Positions 15,882 to 22,480 of a stretch of DNA of 28,077 nt are shown here, piece after piece; position 1 is the stretch's first letter; every line of letters begins with the position of its first letter. The notes under the pieces are model-generated. The model was not told the origin of the DNA and made no database searches. It saw only the letters and a program-made list of their open reading frames with translations. The DNA comes from UBA9676 sp035532275 (lineage in GTDB: Bacteria > Actinomycetota > Actinomycetes > Streptosporangiales > Streptosporangiaceae): contig DATKRG010000088.1 of the NCBI GenBank assembly GCA_035532275.1, positions 1 through 28,077 on the forward strand. The letters run 5' to 3'. The translations under genes and the position numbers were made by a program.

Positions 15882-16529
15882 TCACGCGGCCAGCCCGAAA
15901 TGCGGCAGGCAGGGCTCCAGCCCGCGGATCTCCACCGGGACGGTGCGGTGCGCCTGCCAGGTGGCGCGATCCATCCGGAACCGGTGCGCGAGGACCGGGC
16001 GGCCACGGACGGCGTACCGCAGGATGCCGTCGTCGGCGTAGCCGAGCTTGCGGGACACCCCGGCCGACGCCGGGTTGTCGTCGTGCGACTCCGTCGTCGC
16101 GTACTGCGCGCCCAGGCCCTCGAAAGCCAGGGCGAGGACCGCGGCCCGCATCTCGGTGCCGGTGCCCTGGCCCTGGTGGTCCCGGCCCAGCCAGGAGCCA
16201 GTGCCCACCTGGCGCAGGATCGCGAAGTCCCGGCCCCGCATGCCCTGGGTGCCGACGACGGCACCGTCCCGGCAGACCACCAGGTCGAGGGTCCAGTTGG
16301 ACGGCTGCCAGGACCCCCAGGTCGACCAGAAGTACTTCAGGACGTTGCCGGGGATTTCGGCGGCGGGGGCATCGGTCCAGGCAGCCGCGAACGGCATCAC
16401 CTGCGGGTCGTGGATCCCGCGGGCCGCCACGGCCGCGAGGTCGTCGAGGTCACCGAGCGTGGGCCAGCGCAGCTCCAGCCGCGGTGTCCGCAGCCGCAGG
16501 CCCGCCAGCGGCCAGTGAGGCGATGTCAT
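15882..16529 (-). CDS. GNAT N-acetyltransferase (RimJ/RimL type)
   Basis: A 215-residue acetyltransferase of the RimJ/RimL-like GNAT group. The N-terminal LRLRTPRLELRWPTLGD is the usual beta-1 entry of this group, and the acetyl-CoA pyrophosphate loop is visible as GQGTGTEMRAAVL (about 120-132). The Asn-containing HDDNPASAGVSRKLGY (150-164) is the standard motif B region. The substrate is unknown: ribosomal protein N-termini, antibiotics and small amines are all used by relatives. The ATG at 16529 was chosen because the family core begins right after it; the frame stays open 41 codons upstream, without a ribosome site. It converges on the inositol operon and appears unrelated to it. Confidence 0.82.
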   Translation of the reverse strand: MTSPHWPLAGLRLRTPRLELRWPTLGDLDDLAAVAARGIHDPQVMPFAAAWTDAPAAEIPGNVLKYFWSTWGSWQPSNWTLDLVVCRDGAVVGTQGMRGRDFAILRQVGTGSWLGRDHQGQGTGTEMRAAVLALAFEGLGAQYATTESHDDNPASAGVSRKLGYADDGILRYAVRGRPVLAHRFRMDRATWQAHRTVPVEIRGLEPCLPHFGLAA

Positions 16530-16648
16530 GCCCGCGATTGTGCGGCCCTGTCCCAGCCTCCGCAACGAAATAACAGCCGGGGTGGCGCTTGAGACGCTGG
16601 TTTCACGCGCTCCGGTCATTCCGGCGTCCTGTTTGTGCTGGTATGTGG

Positions 16649-17413
16649 TCACCGAAGCCGTGAAACGCCGGCTGGCGGGCTGCCCGCCGCGCGGGCGGGG
16701 ACCGGTAACCGTGCGGCGCGGAAGCGGTCCAGGACCAGGCCGGCCATGGCCGGATGGTCGCCGAGCGGGGGACTCACCCAGGCGGCACCGCTGTGCCGGA
16801 GCCGGTCATGGAACGAGCCGGGGGCCAGCAGGTACGTGGCCACGGCCACCGGCCCGCCGGTGCGGGTGGTCAGGTCGGCGATCGCCTCGGCCACCGTGGG
16901 CCGCGCGGCTGACGCGAACGCCGCCAGCACCGGGGCCCGCCGGCGCTCGGCCAGCAGCGCCGCCTGATCCCGGGTGGCCGCCGCCGCTTGCGGGTCGGCC
17001 GACCCCGCCGCGGCCAGCACGACCGGGGCCCAGTCCGGCACCCCGGCTGCGGCCAGCCGGCCGGCCAGCGCGGGCACGAGCCCGGGATCCGGGCCGAGCG
17101 GTGCGGCCACCGGCACCCCGGCGCGCTGCGCGGCCTCGCCGATGTCGTGGCCGAGGTGGTAGCCGGCCGCCAGCAGCAGCGGGACGATCACAACCGGGCC
17201 CGCAGCGTCGCTGGCCAGCGCGCCCGCCAGTGACGGCTCGGCGTGCTGCACGAACGCGGCCCGCACGGCGATACCGGGAGCGAGGCCGGCGACCCGGGTG
17301 AGCAGCGCCCGGATGGTGGCCTGCGCGGCCGGGTCGCGGCCACCGTGGGCGACGCCGAGCAGCGCCGGCCACGCGGAGCCGCGCGGGGAGCTGCCGGGAG
17401 TGCTAGGAACCAT
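16649..17413 (-). CDS. CbiX/SirB-type sirohydrochlorin chelatase
   Basis: A 254-residue protein of the CbiX/SirB class II chelatase family, which inserts Fe2+ (or Co2+) into sirohydrochlorin. The first catalytic histidine is H23 in GVAHGGRDP and the second H86 in LLAAGYHLGHDI. About twice the size of a CbiX-short protein, it has two related halves as in long CbiX; the C-terminal half looks degenerate. The ATG at 17413 lies 11 bases inside cysG. Because its neighbours are siroheme synthase and sulfite reductase, ferrochelation to siroheme is much more likely than cobalt insertion. Last gene of the minus-strand operon. Confidence 0.82.
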   Translation of the reverse strand: MVPSTPGSSPRGSAWPALLGVAHGGRDPAAQATIRALLTRVAGLAPGIAVRAAFVQHAEPSLAGALASDAAGPVVIVPLLLAAGYHLGHDIGEAAQRAGVPVAAPLGPDPGLVPALAGRLAAAGVPDWAPVVLAAAGSADPQAAAATRDQAALLAERRRAPVLAAFASAARPTVAEAIADLTTRTGGPVAVATYLLAPGSFHDRLRHSGAAWVSPPLGDHPAMAGLVLDRFRAARLPVPARAAGSPPAGVSRLR

Positions 17414-18608
17414 GCCCGAGGGCGTCCCGCAGCCCGACCACCTCGCCCACGACCACGACGGCGGGCGGCTGGATCTGCTGCGCCGCCGCCTCCTCCGCGA
17501 CCCGTTCCAGGGTGGACACGAGCACCTGCTGCCGCTCCGTGGTGCCGTCACTGATCACCGCGACCGGGGTTCCAGCGTCCCGGCCACGCTTGATGAGCTC
17601 GGCGGCGACCTCGGTGAGCTTGCTGACCGCCATCAGCAGCACCAGCGTGCCCGGCCCGGTGGCCAGGGCCGCCCAGTCCACGGTGGCCCCCGGGTGCGAG
17701 GGATCGAGGTGGGCGGAGATCACCGCGAAGTCCTGGGTGATGCCCCGGTGGGTGACCGGGATCCCGGCCGCGGCCGGCACCGCGACGGCGCTGGTGACAC
17801 CGGGGACGACCGTGACCGGCACCCCGGCACGCACGCAGGCCAGCGCCTCCTCGCCGCCGCGCCCGAAGACGAACGGGTCGCCGCCCTTGAGCCGGACCAC
17901 CCGCTGCCCCGCCAGCGCCCGCTCCACCAGCAGCGCGTTGATCTGCTCCTGGGACAGGTGATGAGCATGCGGTGCCTTGCCCGCGTCGATGATCTCCACG
18001 TCGGGGTCGAGTTCGGCCAGCACCTGCCGGGGCGCCAGCCGGTCGGCGACCACGACGTCGGCCTCGGCCAGCAGCTGGCGGCCGCGTACCGTCAGCAGGC
18101 CGGGGTCGCCCGGCCCGCCGCCGACCAGGGCCACACGGCCCATGCCCCGCCGGCGCTGCGGCCGGACCGGGAGTGAGCCGTCGGCGAGGGCGAGCGCGAT
18201 CGCCGCCCGCAGCCGCTGTGCCCGGACCGGGTCGCCGCCCGCGGTCACCGCGACCGTGATCTCTCCGTGCCGGGCCACCGCGGGTGTCCAGGCCCGCGAC
18301 TGGCCGGCGTCGTCGGCGCGCACACACCACACGTGCAGGCGTTCTGCCTCGGCGGCGACGGCCGCGTTGACCCCGGGGTCATCGGTAGTGGCGTGTACCA
18401 GCCAGGCGCCTTCCAGGTCGCCGTCGCGGTACCCGCGCCGGCTGACGGTCACCGGCAGGCCGGCCAGGGCGGGGTCGGTGTCCGGGGCGATGACGTGCAC
18501 CAGCGCGCCAGCCGCCAGCAGCGCCTGGGCCCGGCGCAGGGCCACTGCGCCGCCGCCCACGACTACGGCGCAGCGGCAGGTCAGGTCCAGCGTGAGCGGG
18601 TAGGTCAC
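17403..18608 (-). CDS. cysG: Siroheme synthase: precorrin-2 dehydrogenase + uroporphyrinogen-III methyltransferase
   Basis: A 401-residue two-domain enzyme. The N-terminal part (about 1-155) is a precorrin-2 dehydrogenase with the NAD-binding loop VVVGGGAVALRRA near residue 15. The C-terminal part is the SAM-dependent uroporphyrinogen-III C-methyltransferase, with VALVGGGPGDPGLLT, LKGGDPFVFGRGGEE, VVPGVTSAVAVPAAAGIPVTHRG and a final VVVVGEVVGL. It makes sirohydrochlorin for the sulfite reductase encoded two genes upstream. The GTG at 18608 forms a GTGA overlap with the zinc-ribbon gene; the core fold begins within a few residues of it. Metal insertion is probably left to the CbiX-type protein downstream. 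Confidence 0.92.
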   Translation of the reverse strand: MTYPLTLDLTCRCAVVVGGGAVALRRAQALLAAGALVHVIAPDTDPALAGLPVTVSRRGYRDGDLEGAWLVHATTDDPGVNAAVAAEAERLHVWCVRADDAGQSRAWTPAVARHGEITVAVTAGGDPVRAQRLRAAIALALADGSLPVRPQRRRGMGRVALVGGGPGDPGLLTVRGRQLLAEADVVVADRLAPRQVLAELDPDVEIIDAGKAPHAHHLSQEQINALLVERALAGQRVVRLKGGDPFVFGRGGEEALACVRAGVPVTVVPGVTSAVAVPAAAGIPVTHRGITQDFAVISAHLDPSHPGATVDWAALATGPGTLVLLMAVSKLTEVAAELIKRGRDAGTPVAVISDGTTERQQVLVSTLERVAEEAAAQQIQPPAVVVVGEVVGLRDALGHGS

Positions 18609-18910
18609 GGCGGTGTCCGGTCCACGGCCGGGGCGGTACCGGTGTGGCCGCCGGGGGACAGCCCGGCGAAACGCAGCTCGAACGAGCGGGCGCAGGCGCC
18701 GCACCGCCAGCTGCCGCCGGCCGGGCCGGCCGGCCGCAGGTCCTCGTCCCCGCAGTACGGGCAGTAGAACGGCACCTGCCGCTCGGGCTGGCCCGGGGGA
18801 GCGGCCCCCCGGAGCCCTCCGGTGTGCCCTTCGGGCACGTGCTGGCCCGGGGGAGCGACCCCCCGGCGCCCCCCGGTGTGCCCTTCGGGCACCTGGCCCG
18901 GGGTGCTCAT
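18605..18910 (-). CDS. Small zinc-ribbon protein of sulfite reductase operon
   Basis: A 101-residue protein. The middle (about residues 48-83) is a zinc ribbon with two CxxC knuckles, FYCPYCGDEDLRP and WRCGACARSFELRF. Similar proteins of roughly 60 residues commonly follow sulfite reductase genes in actinobacteria; their function is unknown, and a role in cofactor delivery or electron transfer is only a guess. The start is well fixed by an ATGA overlap with the sulfite reductase stop. The N-terminal 45 residues are unusual: two tandem copies of an 18-residue unit (VPEGHTGG-RG-APPGQ), with a related PGGHTG near the C-terminus. This extension is encoded by the 54-bp repeat described separately. 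Confidence 0.8.
   Translation of the reverse strand: MSTPGQVPEGHTGGRRGVAPPGQHVPEGHTGGLRGAAPPGQPERQVPFYCPYCGDEDLRPAGPAGGSWRCGACARSFELRFAGLSPGGHTGTAPAVDRTPP
18788..18903. repeat. 54-bp in-frame tandem repeat with palindromic core
   Basis: Two full copies (18788-18841 and 18842-18892, period 54, three substitutions over 51 bases) and the first 11 bases of a third (CTGGCCCGGGG from 18893). Each copy holds a perfect 6-bp stem with TTC loop, GTGCCC-TTC-GGGCAC, at 18824-18838 and 18878-18892. The unit is a multiple of three, so it reads as an 18-residue repeat in the zinc-ribbon protein. A palindromic repeat placed in-frame inside a gene recalls protein-coding palindromic elements known from some other bacteria. 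Whether it is dispersed in this genome cannot be seen here. Confidence 0.85.
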
Positions 18911-20547
18911 ACCAGCAGGCTCTCGTCGGCGCGGCGGGCCCAGGTCGCGAACTGCTCGCCGTCGGCCCGGCCGGACAGGTAGTTGCGCAGCACCCGCTCG
19001 CAGTAGTCCGGCAGCCCGTCCGCGGTCACCTTCAGGCCGCGCAGCTTGCGGCCGAATGCCGGGTCGGTGCCGAGCGAGCCGCCCAGGTGCACCTGGAACC
19101 CCTCGCCGCCGCCGGTGATCGAGCCCTTGAGCCCGATGTCGGCGACCTGGAACCGGGCACACGAGTTGGGGCAGCCGTTGACGTTGATGCTGATCGGGGT
19201 GTCGAAGCCGGGCAGCCGGCGTTCCAGCTCGGCGTACAGGCCGGCGGCCCGCTGCTTTGTCTCCACGATCGCGAGCTTGCAGAACTCGATCCCGGTGCAG
19301 GCCATGGTGCCGCGCCGGAACGCCGACGGGGCGACGAGCAGGTCGCGGGCCGCGAGCTCCTCGCTCAGCTCACTGACCTTGTCTTCCGGCACGTCCAGGA
19401 TGAGCAGCTTCTGCTGGGTGGTGGTGCGGACCCGGCCGGACCCGTAGGCCTCCGCCAGGTCGGCGACCTGCCAGAGCAGGGTGCCGGAGGTGCGGCCGAC
19501 GCTGGGGGCCACGCCCAGGTAGTAGCGCCCGTCCCGCTGCCGGTGCACGCCGATGTGGTCACGGTCGCCCGCGGCCGGGATCACCGGCGCCGGCCCGTCC
19601 GGCAGCGAGCCGGCCAGGTACTCCTTCTCCAGCACCTCGCGGAACCGCTGCGTGCCCCAGTCGGCGACCAGGAACTTCAGCCGGGCCCGGCTGCGCAGCC
19701 GCCGGTAGCCGTAGTCGCGGAACAAGCCGGTCACCCCCGCCCAGACCGCTGGTACCTGGTCCGGCTCGACGAACACGCCGAGCCGCTGGGCCAGCATCGG
19801 GTTGGTGGACAGGCCGCCGCCGACCCACAGGTCGAATCCTGGCGTCCCGCCCGGCCCGGTCACCCCGACGAACGAGATGTCGTTGACCTCGTGCGCGGTG
19901 CACAGGGCGGTGCAGCCACTGATCGTCGTCTTGTACTTGCGCGGCAGGTTCGTGAACCCGGGCTGGGTGGTCGCGACCTCCTCGGTCGCGCGCAGCACCT
20001 CGCTGGCGTCCAGGATCTCGCTGGCGTCCAGGCCGGCTACTGGGCAGCCCAGGATGTTGCGCGGGACGTCGCCGCACGCCTGCAGGCTGGACAGGCCCAC
20101 CGCCTCCAGCCGCTGCCAGATTGCTGGCACGTCCTCGATCGACAGCCAGTGGTACTGGACGTTCTGCCGGTCGGTGATGTCGGCGAGGTCGCGGCCGTAC
20201 TCCTTGGCGATACCCGCCACTGTGCGCAGCTGGCTGGCGGACAGCTGCCCGCCGGGGATGCGGACGCGCATCATGAAGTAAGGAGCCTCGATCTCCTCGT
20301 CCTCCAGCGCACCCGTCTTGCCGCCGCCGATGCCCGGCCGGCGCTGGGTGTACAGGCCCCACCAGCGGAACCTGCCACGCAGGTCGGCCGGGTCGATCGA
20401 GTCGAACCCGAGGTGGGCGTACCGGTTGACGATCCGCTCACGGACGTGCAGCCCGTCGCCGTCTTTCTTGAAGCGCTCGGCCGCGTTCAGCGGCTCGCGG
20501 TGGCCCAGTGCCCACTGGCCCTGGCCCCGCCGGGATGGGGATGGCAT
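18907..20547 (-). CDS. sirA: Ferredoxin-dependent assimilatory sulfite reductase (SirA type)
   Basis: A 546-residue siroheme/[4Fe-4S] reductase that converts sulfite to sulfide with six electrons. The cluster ligands form the classical pair C417-x5-C423 (MACTGIEFCKLA) and C459-x3-C463 (NGCPNSCARF). Y66 (GLYTQR) and C158 (QACGDVPR) are spaced exactly as the Tyr-Cys pair that is cross-linked in the active site of mycobacterial SirA, which supports sulfite over nitrite as substrate. Two nitrite/sulfite-reductase ferredoxin-like repeats flank the siroheme domains. The ATG at 20547 was chosen because conserved sequence starts soon after; its ribosome site is weak. A cysteine-ended leader peptide lies 82 bases upstream. 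No cysH or cysDN gene follows, but the siroheme genes do. Confidence 0.92.
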   Translation of the reverse strand: MPSPSRRGQGQWALGHREPLNAAERFKKDGDGLHVRERIVNRYAHLGFDSIDPADLRGRFRWWGLYTQRRPGIGGGKTGALEDEEIEAPYFMMRVRIPGGQLSASQLRTVAGIAKEYGRDLADITDRQNVQYHWLSIEDVPAIWQRLEAVGLSSLQACGDVPRNILGCPVAGLDASEILDASEVLRATEEVATTQPGFTNLPRKYKTTISGCTALCTAHEVNDISFVGVTGPGGTPGFDLWVGGGLSTNPMLAQRLGVFVEPDQVPAVWAGVTGLFRDYGYRRLRSRARLKFLVADWGTQRFREVLEKEYLAGSLPDGPAPVIPAAGDRDHIGVHRQRDGRYYLGVAPSVGRTSGTLLWQVADLAEAYGSGRVRTTTQQKLLILDVPEDKVSELSEELAARDLLVAPSAFRRGTMACTGIEFCKLAIVETKQRAAGLYAELERRLPGFDTPISINVNGCPNSCARFQVADIGLKGSITGGGEGFQVHLGGSLGTDPAFGRKLRGLKVTADGLPDYCERVLRNYLSGRADGEQFATWARRADESLLV

Positions 20548-20576
20548 TGCCTGGTCTCTGCTTCCTGCTGCGGGCG

Positions 20577-20625
20577 GTCCGCGCACACCACACGCCGGCT
20601 GACGGCGCGGGCAGCGCGGGCGGAC
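20577..20625 (-). promoter_or_regulatory. Possible attenuator stem between leader peptide and sirA
   Basis: In the 82-base gap between the leader stop and the sirA start, GTCCGC (20625-20620 on the minus strand) can pair with GCGGAC (20582-20577), a 6-bp long-range stem closing about 37 bases that include further GC-rich inverted pieces. A run of uridines is absent, so any attenuation would act through sirA translation or Rho rather than an intrinsic terminator. Seen by eye only. Confidence 0.3.
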
Positions 20626-20629
20626 TGGG

Positions 20630-20755
20630 TCAGCAGCAGGGGCGACACATGGCGCTGGACACGCGCAGCAGGTCGACGTGACGGCGCCAGACGAGCAGGA
20701 GCTCACGGCGGCACATGAGTGGCAGGCCTGGGCGGCCACCAGCGGTGCGGGTCAC
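20630..20755 (-). CDS. Cysteine-responsive leader peptide upstream of sirA
   Basis: A 41-codon reading frame starting at GTG (20755-20753) with GAGGAG six bases upstream (20767-20762). The C-terminal part reads WRRHVDLLRVSSAMCRPCC followed by TGA. The RRHVDLxRxSSAxC pattern is that of putative leader peptides placed before sulfur-assimilation genes in actinobacteria. Here it ends in C-R-P-C-C directly before the stop, so scarce Cys-tRNA would stall the ribosome at the end of the frame. The frame differs from that of sirA and ends 82 bases before it. A shorter 28-residue form from the ATG at codon 14 is possible. The family match and mechanism are from general knowledge; regulation is inferred. 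Confidence 0.8.
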   Translation of the reverse strand: MTRTAGGRPGLPLMCRRELLLVWRRHVDLLRVSSAMCRPCC

Positions 20756-20803
20756 GGTGAACTCCTCGTCGGGCCAGCGCAGAGCGGCTGGCGGTCACGA
20801 CCT

Positions 20804-20841
20804 GTGATCACGACAGTATCAGCTGGATCCGGCGTCACCAA
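20804..20841 (-). promoter_or_regulatory. Probable promoter of the sulfite reductase operon
   Basis: On the minus strand, TTGGTG (20841-20836) and TACTGT (20818-20813) lie 17 bases apart, a good housekeeping-type promoter. Transcription would start about 20804-20807, roughly 50 bases before the leader peptide start. An 8-bp palindrome GTGATCAC (20804-20811) sits at the expected start point and could bind a regulator. Confidence 0.5.
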
Positions 20842-20954
20842 GAGGGCAGCCGACGCCAGGATGGCGCGCGACCGGGCGGACCGGCGTGCAGCGACGGACG
20901 CGAACACGAGTTGAACGGACGCGGTACAGAGCGGAAGCGGCGACATAACACAGT

Positions 20955-20979
20955 ACAAAACGCCACCGAGACGGTGGCG
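20955..20979 (-). terminator. Intrinsic terminator-like hairpin, leftward
   Basis: A perfect 8-bp stem with a 3-base loop (CGCCACCG at 20961-20968, CGGTGGCG at 20972-20979). Read leftwards it is followed by TTTTGT (20960-20955), the form of an intrinsic terminator. No minus-strand gene lies to its right, so it either ends a short unannotated transcript or insulates the sulfite reductase promoter. Confidence 0.5.
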
Positions 20980-20994
20980 AGACTCTGGTGAGAC
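20957..20994. repeat. Pentamer direct repeats at 11-bp spacing
   Basis: GAGAC occurs at 20968-20972, 20979-20983 and 20990-20994, exactly 11 bp apart, preceded by AAAAC at 20957-20961 in the same phase. Five-base half-sites separated by six bases, repeated on one face of the helix, are how OmpR-type regulators such as GlnR bind. The array overlaps the leftward hairpin. Confidence 0.45.
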
Positions 20995-21085
20995 TGGGTC
21001 GTCGACGAGGAAAAATTACATCATGTTTACCTTTCTGTCGGCACCGGCGGTGCTCCGGGCCGGTACTTTATCCGTCCTACCTACA

Positions 21086-21117
21086 GGCATGTGCTGATGT
21101 AGCGGGCATGTGCTGAT
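21086..21117 (+). repeat. 13-bp direct repeat upstream of glycosyltransferase
   Basis: GGCATGTGCTGAT is present twice without mismatch, at 21086-21098 and 21105-21117, with a 19-bp period. It lies about 100 bases upstream of the glycosyltransferase start and is a candidate regulator site. Confidence 0.6.
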
Positions 21118-21125
21118 CCGCACTC

Positions 21126-21145
21126 TTGGCCCAGATAGTGGCCAA
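21126..21145. promoter_or_regulatory. Dyad TTGGCC-N8-GGCCAA
   Basis: A perfect 6-bp inverted repeat with an 8-base spacer, 70 bases upstream of the glycosyltransferase start. Size and symmetry suit a dimeric repressor or activator; the binding protein is unknown. Confidence 0.4.
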
Positions 21146-21214
21146 CCGCTTGTGCATGGTTACAACAAGTAGTCCCTTGTAGACGTTCGTCGCTGGTGCG
21201 CGAGGAAGGCCGTG

Positions 21215-22471
21215 ATGCTAGCGCAGGTCGTACATGCCGCCATTGTGCTGCCCAGCACCCATCAGTCACAGTGGCAGCGGCTGCATCATTGGCTGCCCAT
21301 CGGGGTTGTCGGAGCCATCTCCTGGTCCGTGTGGCTCATCCGCTTCACCCTGTCCCGGGTGTACCGGCCGGTGCCGATCGGCTACATGGCGAAGACCTCG
21401 GTCGTGGTCCCGTCCTTCCGTGAGGACCCGGACATCCTCGACCGCTGCCTCGACTCGTGGCTGGCCGAGAACCCGACCGAGGTGATCATCGTGCCGGACC
21501 TGGCGGACACGGAGGTGATCGCCCGGCTGAAGGCCCGCGCCGCCACGGAGCGCAAGCTGAAGGTCGTGCCGTTCGCCCACACCGGGAAGCGGTCCGCGCT
21601 GGGCGTCGGCATCCGGCAGGCGACCCAGGAGATCCTGGTCCTGTCCGACTCGGACACGCTGTGGCAGCCGGGCCTGCTGCCCGCGGTCCTGTCCCCGTTC
21701 GCCGACCCGAAGGTCGGCGGGGTAGGCACCCGGCAGAACGTCTACATGCCGCGCACCAGCGTGTGGCGGCGGGTCGCCGACTGGATGATCGATGTCCGGT
21801 ACAAGGACTACGTGCGGGCGCAGTCCCGCGCCGGCGCAGTGGCGTGCCTGTCCGGCCGGACGGTCGCCTACCGGCGGCGGCTGGTGATGCCGGTCCTGGA
21901 GCACCTGGAAGACGAGTTCTTCCTCGGGCGGCGCTGCGTTTCCGGCGATGACGGCCGGCTCACCTGGCTCATCCTCGCCTCCGGGCACAAGACGGTCTAC
22001 CAGTCCACCGCCCGCGCGCTGTCCATGTTCCCCGACACCAGCCGGGCCTTCCTCAAGCAGCGGCTGCGCTGGAGCCGGAACTCCTACCGGACCTACTTCA
22101 CCGCGATCTGGAAGGGCTGGCTGTGGCGCCAGCCGTTCATCTGCCAGCTCAGCGTCCTGCAGATCCTGCTCACCCCGCTGACGATGGGCTTCGCCGTCAC
22201 CTACCTGATCGCCTGGGTCCTGCATCCGCAGTGGTACATCGCCGCGATCGCGGTGGGGTGGCTGATCATGGGCCGGGCCCTGCGCGGCGTCTCGCACCTG
22301 CGCGAGCGCCCCGGCGACATCTGGGTCCTCCCGCTGGTGGCGGTCATGACCATCGTCGTGGCGCTGCCGGTCAAGTTGTACGCGTTCCTGACCATGAACG
22401 TCCACGGCTGGCTTACCCGCAGCGCGGACCAGATCGGTGGCGAGGCGCAAACCGCCTCGTCGCTGACCTAG
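21215..22471 (+). CDS. Family 2 processive glycosyltransferase (hyaluronan synthase/NodC-like)
   Basis: A 418-residue membrane GT2 enzyme. One N-terminal membrane helix (about 27-46) precedes a GT-A domain: VVVPSFRED (64-71), K125-R126 (HTGKRSALG), the DxD motif in SDSDT (D145, D147), GDDGRLTW (244-251) with the likely catalytic base, and QRLRW (282-286), the acceptor/UDP-gating motif of processive synthases. Three or four helices follow (about 307-395). This is the plan of hyaluronan synthase and NodC, which polymerise UDP-sugars and export the chain. With UDP-glucose dehydrogenase in the same gene run, UDP-glucuronate is a likely donor. GAGGAA at 21202-21207 fits the ATG at 21215; a GTG directly before it (21212) is possible. 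Confidence 0.85.
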   Translation: MLAQVVHAAIVLPSTHQSQWQRLHHWLPIGVVGAISWSVWLIRFTLSRVYRPVPIGYMAKTSVVVPSFREDPDILDRCLDSWLAENPTEVIIVPDLADTEVIARLKARAATERKLKVVPFAHTGKRSALGVGIRQATQEILVLSDSDTLWQPGLLPAVLSPFADPKVGGVGTRQNVYMPRTSVWRRVADWMIDVRYKDYVRAQSRAGAVACLSGRTVAYRRRLVMPVLEHLEDEFFLGRRCVSGDDGRLTWLILASGHKTVYQSTARALSMFPDTSRAFLKQRLRWSRNSYRTYFTAIWKGWLWRQPFICQLSVLQILLTPLTMGFAVTYLIAWVLHPQWYIAAIAVGWLIMGRALRGVSHLRERPGDIWVLPLVAVMTIVVALPVKLYAFLTMNVHGWLTRSADQIGGEAQTASSLT

Positions 22472-22480
22472 GAGGTAACG

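Larger units (their letters stand above)
20842..21214. promoter_or_regulatory. Repeat-rich non-coding control region between sirA operon and polysaccharide locus
   Basis: A gap of about 370 bases between divergent transcription units, with no convincing gene. It is more AT-rich in parts than its surroundings (for example 21011-21035). It holds a stem-loop followed by T's on the minus strand (20955-20979), pentamers at 11-bp spacing (20957-20994), a 13-bp direct repeat (21086-21117), a TTGGCC/GGCCAA dyad (21126-21145) and ACAAG/CTTGT (21165-21180). Each may control the glycosyltransferase operon to the right. A standard -35/-10 pair for that operon was not found. Confidence 0.5.

Noticed and set aside
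18788..18903. CRISPR-like repeat array
   Set aside because: Units are directly abutting, with no spacers and no cas genes; it is a tandem in-frame repeat.
18907..20547. Assimilatory nitrite reductase instead of sulfite reductase
   Set aside because: Same superfamily, but the Tyr/Cys pair, the cysteine leader peptide and the absence of nitrate genes favour sulfite.
20548..20739. N-terminal extension of sirA containing several cysteines (TCCACPAPC)
   Set aside because: The frame is open upstream of the ATG at 20547, but it overlaps the leader peptide in another frame, has no homology-like start of its own, and conserved SirA sequence begins only after 20547.
20678..20914. Plus-strand small open frame of 78 codons
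   Set aside because: It lies antisense to the leader peptide and sirA promoter, has no ribosome site and no recognisable feature.
20957..20994. PHO box (PhoP direct repeat)
   Set aside because: The 11-bp period fits, but the pentamer GAGAC does not resemble the GTTCA-type PHO unit; left as an unassigned OmpR-like array.
21081..21269. Minus-strand small open frame containing CC and several His
   Set aside because: No ribosome site and overlap with the glycosyltransferase start; checked because of its cysteines, but it lacks the HVDL motif.
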